From assembly GCA_900555675.1 (NCBI GenBank), contig UNSN01000005.1, positions 1 to 34,449 of the forward strand: a stretch of 34,449 nucleotides of DNA, in the 5' to 3' direction. Position 1 is the first letter of the stretch; the number at the start of each line of letters is the position of its first letter. The translations under genes and the position numbers were made by a program. Under the pieces are notes generated by a model. The model was not told where the DNA came from and searched no databases. It was given only the letters and a program-made list of their open reading frames with translations. Source of the stretch: Candidatus Saccharimonadota bacterium (GTDB taxonomy: Bacteria; Patescibacteriota; Saccharimonadia; Saccharimonadales; Saccharimonadaceae). Shown in pieces: positions 1-8,226 of the stretch.

Positions 1-1152
1 GATCTGCTAACAGGCACCTCTCTTGAATTTTGTCTTGAGCAGTATGACAATATCCAGGAACAATTCGAGAAACTAATCGACCCTAATGAGCTCGACTCAA
101 AGCCTATCATCATGGAGATTTTCCCCGCCATAAGAAAGATATATGATACGAGCCTTGTATATAATAACGATATCCTCGATAAAAACAAACGAGTAGCCTC
201 AACTGATTATTTTGACCGCTATTTTATATTCGGTATCGGTAAATCAGATATAGCAGACTCAGACATTATAAAAATATTGCAGCTAGATGATTCCGCAAAA
301 ATTACGAAATCGTTAACTGATCTAGCTACATCACCAGACAAACAAAGGTTAATTATTAATAAAATACTACAATATAAGAATACTATTTCCGACACTGAAA
401 TATTTATAGAAGGTATGATAGATGCAGTAGATTCATTGTCAAACTCGCCAGGAAAAGGACTTCTCGGTATGGGTGGTGGAATGGATAATTTTTCTATAGC
501 TATAATCAAACTAATCAAAGAAAAGGATAACAAAATAGGCTTAATTAAAAAAATTTTGTCTTGTTGTAATAATGATGGTCTACTCTCGACAATTATCCAG
601 TATATCAAAGAAAAGAGTATTAATAACTCCGATAGCGACACCTTGTTGACAGATGTGGAGATTGATGAATTTAAAAAAGAATCTATAAACAAAATTATGA
701 GTATGGCAAAAAACACTAAGTTTTACGAGTCATCAAATAAGAGAGCCTGTTATCTTTATAACTTATGGCTGGAACTTGGCGGTAAGAGAAATGACATAAG
801 CTCCAATCTAATAAGCAATATTAAAAAACCTGAGGACACTTTAAAATTTATAACAGGATATTTGCCCAGATCCAGGTGTATTAATAGCGGAGTAAGCTAC
901 AGAGAAGATTTTACCGATACCGAGTATAAATCAATTAAGCAAGTAATAGACCCTAAATATCTATATGACATTCTTATGAAAAGTGACAGTTCATTAGGCG
1001 ACATTCAAAAATATACATCGTTTAAAGAAAGGTCTAGCTGCTCTAAAGAGCCCATTAACAGACTAGGTAATGAATCTAGTTATGAATTTAAAGATATTCT
1101 AGCCAAGGAATTTGTTTTCATTCATAGACAATTTCAAGAAGAAAAATCCTAG
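1..1152 (+). CDS. KAP-family P-loop NTPase, C-terminal part (5' end outside window)
   Basis: The reading frame is open from base 1, so the gene starts upstream; 383 codons are visible before TAG. The stretch RVASTDYFDRYFIFGI followed by ISD-like residues (about residues 65-85) resembles the FDRYF block that follows the NTPase core in KAP P-loop proteins. Walker motifs would lie upstream and are not seen. The rest is charged and alpha-helical, with no membrane segment. Codon use is rich in ATA and AAA, unlike the neighbouring ABC genes, which suggests horizontal acquisition. KAP NTPases are often found in phage-defence loci, but that role is inferred here. The gene ends 160 bp from the 3' end of tRNA-Ser(GGA), a common integration target. 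Family call moderate, function unknown. Confidence 0.6.
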   Translation, partial: DLLTGTSLEFCLEQYDNIQEQFEKLIDPNELDSKPIIMEIFPAIRKIYDTSLVYNNDILDKNKRVASTDYFDRYFIFGIGKSDIADSDIIKILQLDDSAKITKSLTDLATSPDKQRLIINKILQYKNTISDTEIFIEGMIDAVDSLSNSPGKGLLGMGGGMDNFSIAIIKLIKEKDNKIGLIKKILSCCNNDGLLSTIIQYIKEKSINNSDSDTLLTDVEIDEFKKESINKIMSMAKNTKFYESSNKRACYLYNLWLELGGKRNDISSNLISNIKKPEDTLKFITGYLPRSRCINSGVSYREDFTDTEYKSIKQVIDPKYLYDILMKSDSSLGDIQKYTSFKERSSCSKEPINRLGNESSYEFKDILAKEFVFIHRQFQEEKS

Positions 1153-1312
1153 ATTTCTCAATAATTACTATCATTCTACGCTATTTAAAGTTTTAGTAAA
1201 CCATGGAGAATATACAAATATTACTTTTCTAATGACACTCGTATAAATAAATCCAGTCTAATTTATCATCTTGAGGTTAGAGGAACATTTTAGAAAAAGT
1301 TCAAAGTTCTCT

Positions 1313-1402
1313 TGGCGGAAGGAGAGGGATTCGAACCCTCGAACAGATTGCTCCGTTACACGCGTTCCAGGCGTGCCAGTTCAACCACTCCTGCACCCTT
1401 CC
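1313..1402 (-). tRNA. tRNA-Ser(GGA), CCA encoded
   Basis: On the minus strand a full serine-type tRNA can be folded: acceptor GGAAGGG/TCCTTCC, anticodon stem CACGC/GCGTG around loop CTGGAAC (anticodon GGA), a long variable arm, T arm with TTCGAAT, discriminator G and encoded CCA. It reads UCC/UCU. An extended -10 (TGGTATAAT, 1420-1412 minus) puts the transcription start about 3 nt before the tRNA. Its 3' end faces the KAP gene. Confidence 0.95.
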
Positions 1403-1441
1403 TTGTTGATAATTATACCACAACTTTATTGCCCCTTATGG

Positions 1442-1471
1442 TTGCACTTACTGACGTTCATTCTCTATAAT
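1442..1471 (+). promoter_or_regulatory. Promoter of the ABC transporter operon (near-leaderless)
   Basis: TTGCAC (1442-1447), an 18-bp spacer and TATAAT (1466-1471). The predicted start is about 1478, only 3 nt before the ATG at 1481, so no Shine-Dalgarno sequence fits in the mRNA leader. It is divergent from the tRNA-Ser promoter. Confidence 0.7.
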
Positions 1472-1480
1472 AAGTCAAAG

Positions 1481-2275
1481 ATGAAAGAAACTATTCCACC
1501 ACGCATTAGGCTTGTTAATGTCACCAAAAAATTCGGCTTTGGTGATGCTGAGATTCGCGCCTTAGATAACGTCGATTTAACCGTTAAAAAGGGCGAGTTT
1601 ATTGCTATTATGGGCCCAAGTGGTTGCGGAAAAACTACTTTATTAAACACCCTTGGACTATTAGACCAGCCATCAGAAGGTGAATACTATCTGGACGATG
1701 TCGCTGTCGACAATCTCAGCTCACGACGACGCGCCAAAATTCGCTCCAAACACATCGGCTTCGTTTTTCAGAATTTCAATCTTATCCCTCGCCTGACTGT
1801 AATTGAAAACGTAGCGTTGCCGTTAACATATAAAGGACTCGGAAAGGTTAAACGACTCCAAGAAGCTAGCCGCATTCTGAAAACTTTTCATCTGGGACAG
1901 CGCGAATATTACATGCCGCATCAATTATCTGGCGGTCAGGTTCAGCGCGTAGCAATTGCCAGAGCGTTGGTTAATAGTCCGTCAATTATCTTAGCCGACG
2001 AGCCAACAGGAAACTTAGACAGCAAGTCGAGTCATCTTATTATGGAAGAATTGTCCGACCTACATCGTCGCGGCAATACTATAATTATGGTTACCCACAA
2101 TCCAGAATTGACTCATTACGCCAGTCGCGTCATCACTATGTTGGACGGAAAAATCGATACCGACGAGCATAAGGAAAAGCGCAAGTTCACTAAGAAGTTA
2201 ATTGTAGACGACGAAAAAGAAGAAAAACCTAAGAAGCAAAAATCTTCAAAGAAATCGAGGGCGAAAAAATCGTGA
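1481..2275 (+). CDS. ABC transporter ATPase, MacB/LolD type
   Basis: A 264-aa ATPase of the MacB/LolD/FtsE class that powers a permease moving peptides, lipoproteins or similar substrates through the envelope. Walker A GPSGCGKT is at residues 45-52, signature LSGGQ at 149-153, Walker B ILADEPTGNLD at 170-180, and the switch His in VTHN near 211. The last 45 residues are a Lys-rich tail (KKQKSSKKSRAKK), longer than usual. The ATG at 1481 fits the promoter; a longer open frame upstream runs through the tRNA and is discarded. The GTG of the permease overlaps its TGA (GTGA), indicating coupled translation. Confidence 0.93.
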   Translation: MKETIPPRIRLVNVTKKFGFGDAEIRALDNVDLTVKKGEFIAIMGPSGCGKTTLLNTLGLLDQPSEGEYYLDDVAVDNLSSRRRAKIRSKHIGFVFQNFNLIPRLTVIENVALPLTYKGLGKVKRLQEASRILKTFHLGQREYYMPHQLSGGQVQRVAIARALVNSPSIILADEPTGNLDSKSSHLIMEELSDLHRRGNTIIMVTHNPELTHYASRVITMLDGKIDTDEHKEKRKFTKKLIVDDEKEEKPKKQKSSKKSRAKKS

Positions 2276-3483
2276 AAATATTAGTAAAAAATCATTTTGA
2301 GAACGCTACTCAGGCGCTACGAGCTAATCGTGGGCGAACATTCTTGACAATTGTAGGCGTAGCTATTGGAATCGCCAGCATCACCATGGTTCTATCTTTA
2401 ACTGGCGGATTTAATCACCTATTCGGCGACAATTCCAATCAATCATCCGCCCCTGTTGCCATCGTTAAATCTGGCAATCAAAAAGCCGTCCCGAATCTGC
2501 TGACTGAATCCGACAACACGACGACAGTCAACACATTGACTGAAACGGACGCCAGGGATATAGGAAAAATTGCCAATACGAAAGCCGCGCCAATTGCATT
2601 TCTGCACGCCGAACTGCGCGCCCGCGAAGGTAAAATCGATATCCAAAACGCCGCGTTAATCGGTAGTACGGAATCGCTAAAAGACGTCGCTAATTTGCAA
2701 ATTGCTACTGGGCAATTTATTAACGACATCGGCGGAGTTGTCGTCGGTCAGCAATTGTCGGTCGATTTGTTCGGCACCGAAAGATCCATCGGAAACGTTA
2801 TTTACATCCGAAATCAGCCGTTAACTGTTGTTGGCGTGTTAAAAAATATTGAAAATCCAGCCAGTTATTTGGACGTGAATTTTAATAACGCCGCGATTAT
2901 TCCATTGTCCGTTATTAAAAAATTCACCCAAGGAACGCCGCAAATTCAGCAAATTATCGTAACTACTAAAGATCATAAAAATCTCAATTCAGTCATAAAA
3001 TCGGCTGACGATATTTTGAAGAAGAATCATGATAGCGATAAGAACTATCGAATCGTTTCTGGCGAAGAAATAAATGAAAAGAAGTCTAATGTCGCGAAGT
3101 TCCTCTCGATAATCTTAACTGTCATCGGCATTATTTCTCTGTTAATCGGTGGAATAGGCGTTATGAACGTGATGCTTGTCAATGTCGCCGAGCGTCAGCG
3201 TGAAGTCGGCGTCAGACGAGCCGTCGGCGCCACGGGCTGGGACATCATCAATCAATTCTTAATCGAGGCAGCAATCATCGGATTCCTCGGCGGAATATTG
3301 GGCTACGGCTTAGGCTTGGCGGGAGCTTATATTGCCAGCTTATACTTGCCACTCACGCCTTATATTTATTGGCAAACAGCCGTCTTATCAATTGGACTAT
3401 CAATAATCATCGGCGTAATTTCTGGCGTATATCCAGCAGCCCGCGCCACCAGACGCGACCCAATCGAATCTCTACGATATTAA
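2272..3483 (+). CDS. ABC transporter permease, MacB/FtsX type
   Basis: A 403-aa permease partner of the preceding ATPase. One N-terminal membrane helix (FLTIVGVAIGIASITMVLSL) is followed by an extracytoplasmic MacB-like core (about 45-275) and three C-terminal helices in an FtsX domain with the typical NVMLVNVAERQREVGVRRAVGA block near 300. It ends in PAARATRRDPIESLRY, the family's usual C terminus. Start is GTG at 2272, overlapping the ATPase stop. The substrate cannot be told from sequence. It ends 1 bp before the convergent isomerase gene. Confidence 0.93.
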   Translation: MKILVKNHFENATQALRANRGRTFLTIVGVAIGIASITMVLSLTGGFNHLFGDNSNQSSAPVAIVKSGNQKAVPNLLTESDNTTTVNTLTETDARDIGKIANTKAAPIAFLHAELRAREGKIDIQNAALIGSTESLKDVANLQIATGQFINDIGGVVVGQQLSVDLFGTERSIGNVIYIRNQPLTVVGVLKNIENPASYLDVNFNNAAIIPLSVIKKFTQGTPQIQQIIVTTKDHKNLNSVIKSADDILKKNHDSDKNYRIVSGEEINEKKSNVAKFLSIILTVIGIISLLIGGIGVMNVMLVNVAERQREVGVRRAVGATGWDIINQFLIEAAIIGFLGGILGYGLGLAGAYIASLYLPLTPYIYWQTAVLSIGLSIIIGVISGVYPAARATRRDPIESLRY

Positions 3484-3484
3484 A

Positions 3485-4525
3485 TTAACTAAGTTCCGCT
3501 TTCAATTTTTCAATCAACTGAACTGGACCAGGATTGACTCCATTAAGAATAGCTGTGTAAATACTAGCCGCGTCAGCCAGCACCAAACCCCACAGTAATT
3601 GTTCCATAAGCGTTTTTCCTCGAAGCTCCAGCACGTGCGCCTTTGGTCGCTTGCCACTTAACAATCGGTCGCTAAGCTCCATTCGTTCGCGGATTCTGTC
3701 GTGTTCCAAATTGCTACGAATATCAAAAACCGTAAATGGCTTCTCCACAGGATGTGACGACCAGCCGATAAACTCGTTATGATTAAATTCTGGATATTGA
3801 TTCGAGAACGCCAAATTCTTCGCCGATTCATTCCAGCTAATTTTCCACTTATACGCCAGCGGCCAAGTCAATTCACCACCAAAAACAACCAGCGTCTTGC
3901 CAATTGTTAGTTTCGCAATCTGCTTCGCCAAATTATCAGCTTCTGGCGTTTTGGCTGTCCAATTAGATATTTCGCCCGCCAACCAATCAGCACTATTTTT
4001 CACCTGATCGTACAAGTCATTATCAATCACCCAAAAATGTTGTAATAATTTCAATAATCCTCGCAAATGGTAAACCGTCGACATTCGTGGCTGCGCGCCA
4101 GCTGGAACTTGGGCGTAAGTTACGTTGTCATTCTTCGCTCGCTCAATCAACGCTCCACCAGTCGACATAGCCGCCAGACACGCCTTCTTCTCCAGTGCTT
4201 GCTGATAACAACTCAGAGTTTCCTCAGTATTGCCCGAATGACTAACCGCAATAACCAACGTTTCCTCGCCCACAAATCCCGGTAAATCATAACCCTTCAC
4301 CACTTCAAGCGGAATATGCAACCAGCCCGCGGTCAGAACTCGAACCATATCAGCCGCTAAAGCCGAACCGCCCATTCCCGCGATCACGATATTCTTAAAA
4401 TCTCGACGCTGATTCGCACCTTCGTGAATCGACACTTCATATCGAGCTTGTTCTGGAATATTCAAAACGCCGCTTAAAACGTCGCCTGGATCATATTGCT
4501 TTATCACATTCATATCATCTAACAT
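3485..4525 (-). CDS. Bifunctional phosphoglucose/phosphomannose isomerase (SIS domains)
   Basis: A 346-aa protein of the short PGI/PMI family known best from archaea and CPR bacteria, which interconverts glucose-6-P or mannose-6-P with fructose-6-P in the cytoplasm. The first SIS domain has IAGMGGSALAADM near 48-60 and the phosphosugar loop AVSHSGNTEET near 93-103; the second has FGGELTWPLAYKWKISWNE near 215-233. HNEF near 250 matches the catalytic His region of this family. AAGGAG 6 nt before the ATG at 4525 supports the start. Divergent from the gene at 4603. Confidence 0.85.
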   Translation of the reverse strand: MLDDMNVIKQYDPGDVLSGVLNIPEQARYEVSIHEGANQRRDFKNIVIAGMGGSALAADMVRVLTAGWLHIPLEVVKGYDLPGFVGEETLVIAVSHSGNTEETLSCYQQALEKKACLAAMSTGGALIERAKNDNVTYAQVPAGAQPRMSTVYHLRGLLKLLQHFWVIDNDLYDQVKNSADWLAGEISNWTAKTPEADNLAKQIAKLTIGKTLVVFGGELTWPLAYKWKISWNESAKNLAFSNQYPEFNHNEFIGWSSHPVEKPFTVFDIRSNLEHDRIRERMELSDRLLSGKRPKAHVLELRGKTLMEQLLWGLVLADAASIYTAILNGVNPGPVQLIEKLKAELS

Positions 4526-4602
4526 CTTGCACTCCTTGATTAACTCATGTTATAGTGTAACATATATAAGCTTAAACAATTTAATATATAAGGTGGGTTA
4601 TA

Positions 4603-5112
4603 ATGGATTCTCAAGCTAATCAATCATTCAGTGACGACCAAGAACTGGCTAAGGTATTAGCTGGCGTGTCACAAGGTACAGACAATAATTTACAATTCGA
4701 AGAAACAAATGCTACAGCTTCACCTGTAATTAATCCTGCAACCATCTCACCGGACCCTGTCGCTACAGATCAGAACGATGAGCCTGCTACTGACATAACG
4801 AAGCCTACTGCTCCAGAGCCAGTTGCGCCAACTCCATCAGTCAGCACTCCAGCTCCAGCTACAGCCACAGATCCTGCGCTTGATACGATTAAGCAAACTG
4901 CCTTGAACGAGTTGCGTCCATTAGTCGACAAGCTGGACGTTTCTCCAGAAGAAAAGTTTGATACTTACCTATTACTTCTTCGCTCTACGGACGATAAAAC
5001 TCTGATCGCGCCAGCACACGACGCTGCCGTAGCTATTGTTGACGAAGCTCGCCGCGCTCAGGCTCTCCTGGATATCATTAAAGAAATCGACTATTTCTCA
5101 AATCCTCGTTAA
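4603..5112 (+). CDS. Hypothetical protein: disordered N terminus, helical C-terminal domain
   Basis: 169 aa, no family recognised. Residues 1-90 are Pro/Ala/Thr-rich and probably disordered, low in hydrophobics and without signal peptide or membrane helix. Residues 92-165 (ALDTIKQTALNELRPLVDKL onward) look like a compact helical bundle that could be a binding domain. The start at 4603 is backed by AAGGTGG 6 nt upstream. It is transcribed alone: divergent from the isomerase and closed by the terminator at 5134. Similar Pro-rich linker plus helical-domain proteins may be lineage-specific; function unknown. Confidence 0.75.
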   Translation: MDSQANQSFSDDQELAKVLAGVSQGTDNNLQFEETNATASPVINPATISPDPVATDQNDEPATDITKPTAPEPVAPTPSVSTPAPATATDPALDTIKQTALNELRPLVDKLDVSPEEKFDTYLLLLRSTDDKTLIAPAHDAAVAIVDEARRAQALLDIIKEIDYFSNPR

Positions 5113-5133
5113 GCCATTTCTCCAAAATAAAAA

Positions 5134-5159
5134 CCCGCCATTTTCGGCGGGATTTTTAT
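5134..5159. terminator. Bidirectional terminator between 4603 gene and groL
   Basis: CCCGCC (5134-5139), loop ATTTTC, GGCGGG (5146-5151), then ATTTTTATT on plus and an A-run upstream that is a T-run on minus. It serves both convergent genes. Confidence 0.85.
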
Positions 5160-5173
5160 TGCTCGGGGCAGAT

Positions 5174-6817
5174 TTACATCATACCCATTCCCGGCATACC
5201 ACCAGGAGCAGCTGCAACTTCAGCCTCCGGAATGTCAACCACCAAAGCGCCCATAGTTGCCGCAATTGACGCAATTGACACTGCATTTTGAACAGCTTCT
5301 TTAGTCACGCGAGCTGGGTCAATAACGCCAGCCTTCTTCACGTCAATCAGACCATCTTCTGGCTTCATAACGTTAACGCCGAATCCAGGTTTGCCAGATT
5401 CAACTTGAGCAAGCAACGCGTCGGCATTCAACCCAGCATTTTTCATAATCTGCAAGAACGGTTGCTTCAGAGCGTCTTTTAGGATTTGTCGACCAACCGA
5501 CAAACTCTCCGCGCCGCTAACTTTTAGATTGCCAGCCAAATTGACCAAAGTTACGCCACCACCAGCGACAATTCCCTCAGCCAAAGCCGCCTTAGTAGCC
5601 GCCACAGCATCATCAACGCGGAATTTCTTTTCATCAATTTCCGTCTCAGTCGCGCCACCAACCTTAATAACCGCAACCTTGCCAGACAATGCCGCGGCAC
5701 GCTTGTCGAATTGCTCTTTCTCATACTCACTAGAAGCATTTTCCGAAAGCGACTTAATCTCAGCAATTCGCTCCTTCACACCTGAAGGTTTGCCTGCGCC
5801 TTCGATAATTGTCGTTTCGTCTTTTCCGACAATCACCTTGCGCGCCGAACCCAAAACTTCTAAGCCAGCGTTTTCGAATGTCAATCCGTGATCTTCAGAA
5901 ATCACAGTTGCGCCAGTCAGCACAGCGATATCACGAAGAACATCCTTGCGACGGTCGCCGAAACTTGGCGCCTTAACGGCTACAGTATTGAATACGCCCT
6001 TCAATTTGTTCAAGACCAAAATACTCAATGCTTCGCCTTCAACTTCATCAGCAATCAGAACAACGTCCTTTTTACCGCTTTGTGCCAATTTTTCCAACAT
6101 TGGCAAGAATTCCTGCACGCTAGAAATCTTCTTATCAGTGATTAGAATTGCTGGCTTTTCGTACACAGCTTCCTGGCGACCCGCGTCAGTAACAAAGAAT
6201 GGACTCACCCAACCCTTGTCCAAGCTAAAACCTTCGACAACTTCAGCTTCCAGCTCCAAACCTTGACCAGCCTCAACAGTAACCACGCCGTCTTTGCCAA
6301 CTTTCTCGATTACGCCAGCGATCAATTTACCAATTTCCGCATCTCCCGCCGAAATCGTAGCAACTTCAGCCACGCGGTCAGACTTGCCTTCAATCGGCTC
6401 AGCCAATTTGTTCAACTCTTTAACAATTTCCGCGCCAGCTTGCTCGATGCCTTTCCTAAGTTCCATCGGATTATGTCCAGCCGCAATCAATCGATTCGCC
6501 TCTTTCAAAATTGAATACGTCAACACCGTTACAGTCGTCGTGCCGTCGCCTGCTTGCTTGTTCAAGTTCTTAGCAGCCTGCTTGATTAAATCGGCACCAA
6601 CTTTGTAGCCTAGTGTTTCGTCATCGTTTTCTGGCAATTCAATTCCTTCAGCCACAGTTACGCCGTCATGAGTAACCGTTGGACCGCCAAAACCTTTCGC
6701 AATCACAACATTGCGACCCTTCGGACCGTAAGTTACCTTAACTGCGTCGTATAGCGATTTAGCTCCACCAAGCACGCGATTTCGCGCATCGTCATCATAA
6801 AAAACTTTTTTTGCCAT
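5174..6817 (-). CDS. groL: Chaperonin GroEL (60 kDa)
   Basis: A 547-aa group I chaperonin subunit that forms the double-ring folding chamber with GroES. The ATP site GDGTTT is at residues 90-95, TYGPKGRNV at 29-37, and the C terminus ends in the GGMPGMGMM tail that fills the ring cavity. GGGGAG 7 nt before the ATG at 6817 sets the start; a longer in-frame M at 6844 has no such site. The gene follows groES by 16 bp in the same transcript, under CIRCE control. Length and motifs are normal. Confidence 0.98.
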   Translation of the reverse strand: MAKKVFYDDDARNRVLGGAKSLYDAVKVTYGPKGRNVVIAKGFGGPTVTHDGVTVAEGIELPENDDETLGYKVGADLIKQAAKNLNKQAGDGTTTVTVLTYSILKEANRLIAAGHNPMELRKGIEQAGAEIVKELNKLAEPIEGKSDRVAEVATISAGDAEIGKLIAGVIEKVGKDGVVTVEAGQGLELEAEVVEGFSLDKGWVSPFFVTDAGRQEAVYEKPAILITDKKISSVQEFLPMLEKLAQSGKKDVVLIADEVEGEALSILVLNKLKGVFNTVAVKAPSFGDRRKDVLRDIAVLTGATVISEDHGLTFENAGLEVLGSARKVIVGKDETTIIEGAGKPSGVKERIAEIKSLSENASSEYEKEQFDKRAAALSGKVAVIKVGGATETEIDEKKFRVDDAVAATKAALAEGIVAGGGVTLVNLAGNLKVSGAESLSVGRQILKDALKQPFLQIMKNAGLNADALLAQVESGKPGFGVNVMKPEDGLIDVKKAGVIDPARVTKEAVQNAVSIASIAATMGALVVDIPEAEVAAAPGGMPGMGMM

Positions 6818-6833
6818 AATTAAACTCCCCTTT

Positions 6834-7103
6834 TTATCCAACAACCGTTGCTAAAATATCTTCTTCGCGAACAACCAAATATTCCGTGCCGTCAATTTTC
6901 AAATCCGTAGTCGAATATTCTTTGTAGACAATTCGATCACCGACTTTGACGTTCTTCACATCGCCGCCAACTGATTTAACTTCCGCAACTACTGGCTTTT
7001 CTTTAGCGTTATCAGGCAAGTAAATTCCGCTCGCTGTCTGAGTCTTTGCTTCTTCACGCACCGCTACAACACGGTCGCCAAGAGGCTTAATAGGTGTACT
7101 CAC
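6834..7103 (-). CDS. groS: Co-chaperonin GroES (10 kDa)
   Basis: An 89-aa lid protein of GroEL. PLGDRVVAVREEAKTQTASGIYLPDNAKEK carries the mobile-loop region, and IDGTEYLVVREEDILA is the standard C terminus. The start is taken as GTG at 7103 because GGAGG lies 5 nt upstream and the product then begins VSTPIKPLGDR, the normal position; ATG codons further upstream would add residues between the promoter and the Shine-Dalgarno site. First gene of the groES-groL operon. Confidence 0.95.
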   Translation of the reverse strand: MSTPIKPLGDRVVAVREEAKTQTASGIYLPDNAKEKPVVAEVKSVGGDVKNVKVGDRIVYKEYSTTDLKIDGTEYLVVREEDILATVVG

Positions 7104-7133
7104 GTTATCCTCCATTTCGTTAACAACGTATCT

Positions 7134-7176
7134 ATTGTAACGCACTAATTTAGCACTCGTCAAGTGTGAGTGCTAA
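7134..7176 (-). promoter_or_regulatory. CIRCE operator and groESL promoter
   Basis: TTAGCACTC (7150-7158), 9 bp, GAGTGCTAA (7168-7176) is a perfect CIRCE, the binding site of the heat-shock repressor HrcA. On minus, the -35 TTGACG (7163-7158) lies in and beside the CIRCE spacer, and after an 18-bp spacer the -10 is TACAAT (7139-7134); predicted start about 7127. HrcA bound here would block RNA polymerase directly. Confidence 0.93.
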
Positions 7177-7234
7177 TTACCTCCTACGCCTCGACTTTCT
7201 AGATTTTTTACAACGGTCGTGGTAATATTCACAC

Positions 7235-7287
7235 AGAAGTAGGTAGCGCCACCCGTATTGGATGGGAAAGCGGACCTACTTCTTTTT
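7235..7287 (+). ncRNA. Candidate ~50-nt small RNA with its own promoter and terminator
   Basis: AGAAGTAGGT (7235-7244) pairs perfectly with ACCTACTTCT (7274-7283), followed by TTTTT, a plus-strand terminator. The 29-nt interior has smaller CGC/GCG and CCC/GGG stems. An extended -10 (TGGTAATAT, 7220-7228) predicts a start at 7235, exactly the first base of the stem. No plus-strand gene upstream needs a terminator, because groES leaves in the other direction. The 3' arm overlaps the last codon and stop of the nuclease-like gene on the opposite strand. Not matched to a known RNA family. Confidence 0.5.
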
Positions 7288-8139
7288 ATGACGGCTGTCT
7301 TCTTTCCTAGATATTTCTTCAAGTTCTTCCTTATAAAGTGAACACACCCTTTTAACAGCGTTATCACTCGGCATTAAATTGTCTCCATATAAACCAAAGT
7401 CACCCCGTCTATGATCGAAACCAGACCAACTAGCGTGGTATCCCTCATCACGGTCACTATTATTAGCATTCCGCGCAGAGTCTGGCGTTGATTTTATATC
7501 AAGACCAATTGTATTACCCTTATACTCAACTATAAGATCTATTCCAGCAAGATCATCGTCAATGCTAGTCGTATGAACAGCCCGCACTCCCTTAGTTTTC
7601 CTTAAAGCTATTTCAGCAGCGATTTCGTGACGCATACCATTGATCACGTGATCTAAGAATTTATATGCATTTTCAATTTCCTCATCGCTATAGCCAAGGC
7701 AATCCATAGCGTTCTGAACGTCCGATATAAGATCTGATTTGCGAGTATATTGCCCTTCGCTAATTATGTCTCGTACAACTTTATTAAAAGCTACAACTGT
7801 CTCTTTTTCTTTTATCTTATTATTGCGCTCATAAAATACCCCATTCCTATAAGATTCAAGTTTTTCTTCCGCGCAAATCCAATAAGGCATCCTTTGTATC
7901 AACTCTAGTATTTTATATTCCGGTGCTTTATCCGTGTCACCTCTCTCTTTTAAAATATCATCCGCAACACCTGACGCAACATATCTATCCACTAATCGAT
8001 ATGAACTTTCCGGATTAAACTCTCTGGTTGCAGCTCGCCCTATTCCTAATACAATTTCACGCAGTCTTTCTTGATATTTGGAAGATTCAACAATCTCCCA
8101 AGCAATCTCAGCTACTCCTGATCCTCTAGCAATCTCCAT
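7276..8139 (-). CDS. PD-(D/E)XK nuclease-like protein
   Basis: 287 aa from ATG 8139. The C-terminal part has the restriction-endonuclease fold pattern: a helix with Glu (RHEIAAEIAL, near 190-200), then DDDLAGIDLIVEYKG and IGLDIKST (near 215-235), giving E...D...D-x-K. The N-terminal 180 residues are helical and not recognised. No membrane segment. An extended -10 (TGGTATTAT, minus, ending at 8152) gives a start about 6 nt before the ATG. Codon use is AT-rich. No partner methylase is next to it, so it is not an obvious restriction system; a defence or mobile role is inferred. Its stop lies inside the terminator stem of the plus-strand small RNA. Confidence 0.7.
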   Translation of the reverse strand: MEIARGSGVAEIAWEIVESSKYQERLREIVLGIGRAATREFNPESSYRLVDRYVASGVADDILKERGDTDKAPEYKILELIQRMPYWICAEEKLESYRNGVFYERNNKIKEKETVVAFNKVVRDIISEGQYTRKSDLISDVQNAMDCLGYSDEEIENAYKFLDHVINGMRHEIAAEIALRKTKGVRAVHTTSIDDDLAGIDLIVEYKGNTIGLDIKSTPDSARNANNSDRDEGYHASWSGFDHRRGDFGLYGDNLMPSDNAVKRVCSLYKEELEEISRKEDSRHKKK

Positions 8140-8211
8140 ACAATAGTTGATATAATACCATAAAATCATTAAAAATGCAACCTCAACCCTTCTCCCTACT
8201 ATTCCTCAATC

Positions 8212-8220
8212 TGTTATAAT
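8212..8220 (+). promoter_or_regulatory. Extended -10 promoter of murF-like gene (leaderless)
   Basis: TGTTATAAT (TGn plus TATAAT, TATAAT at 8215-8220). Seven bases downstream is 8227, the A of the start codon, so the predicted mRNA has no leader. No Shine-Dalgarno sequence is present. Confidence 0.65.
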
Positions 8221-8226
8221 AACTCC

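Noticed and set aside
219..716. 165-codon minus-strand frame
   Set aside because: It is antisense to the KAP-type gene; the plus frame is open from the window edge and has family motifs.
5529..6608. Several plus-strand frames opposite groL
   Set aside because: They are shadows of the strongly biased groL codons.
7173..7367. 64-codon minus frame next to groES
   Set aside because: It overlaps the nuclease-like gene in another frame and ends inside CIRCE; no ribosome site or domain.
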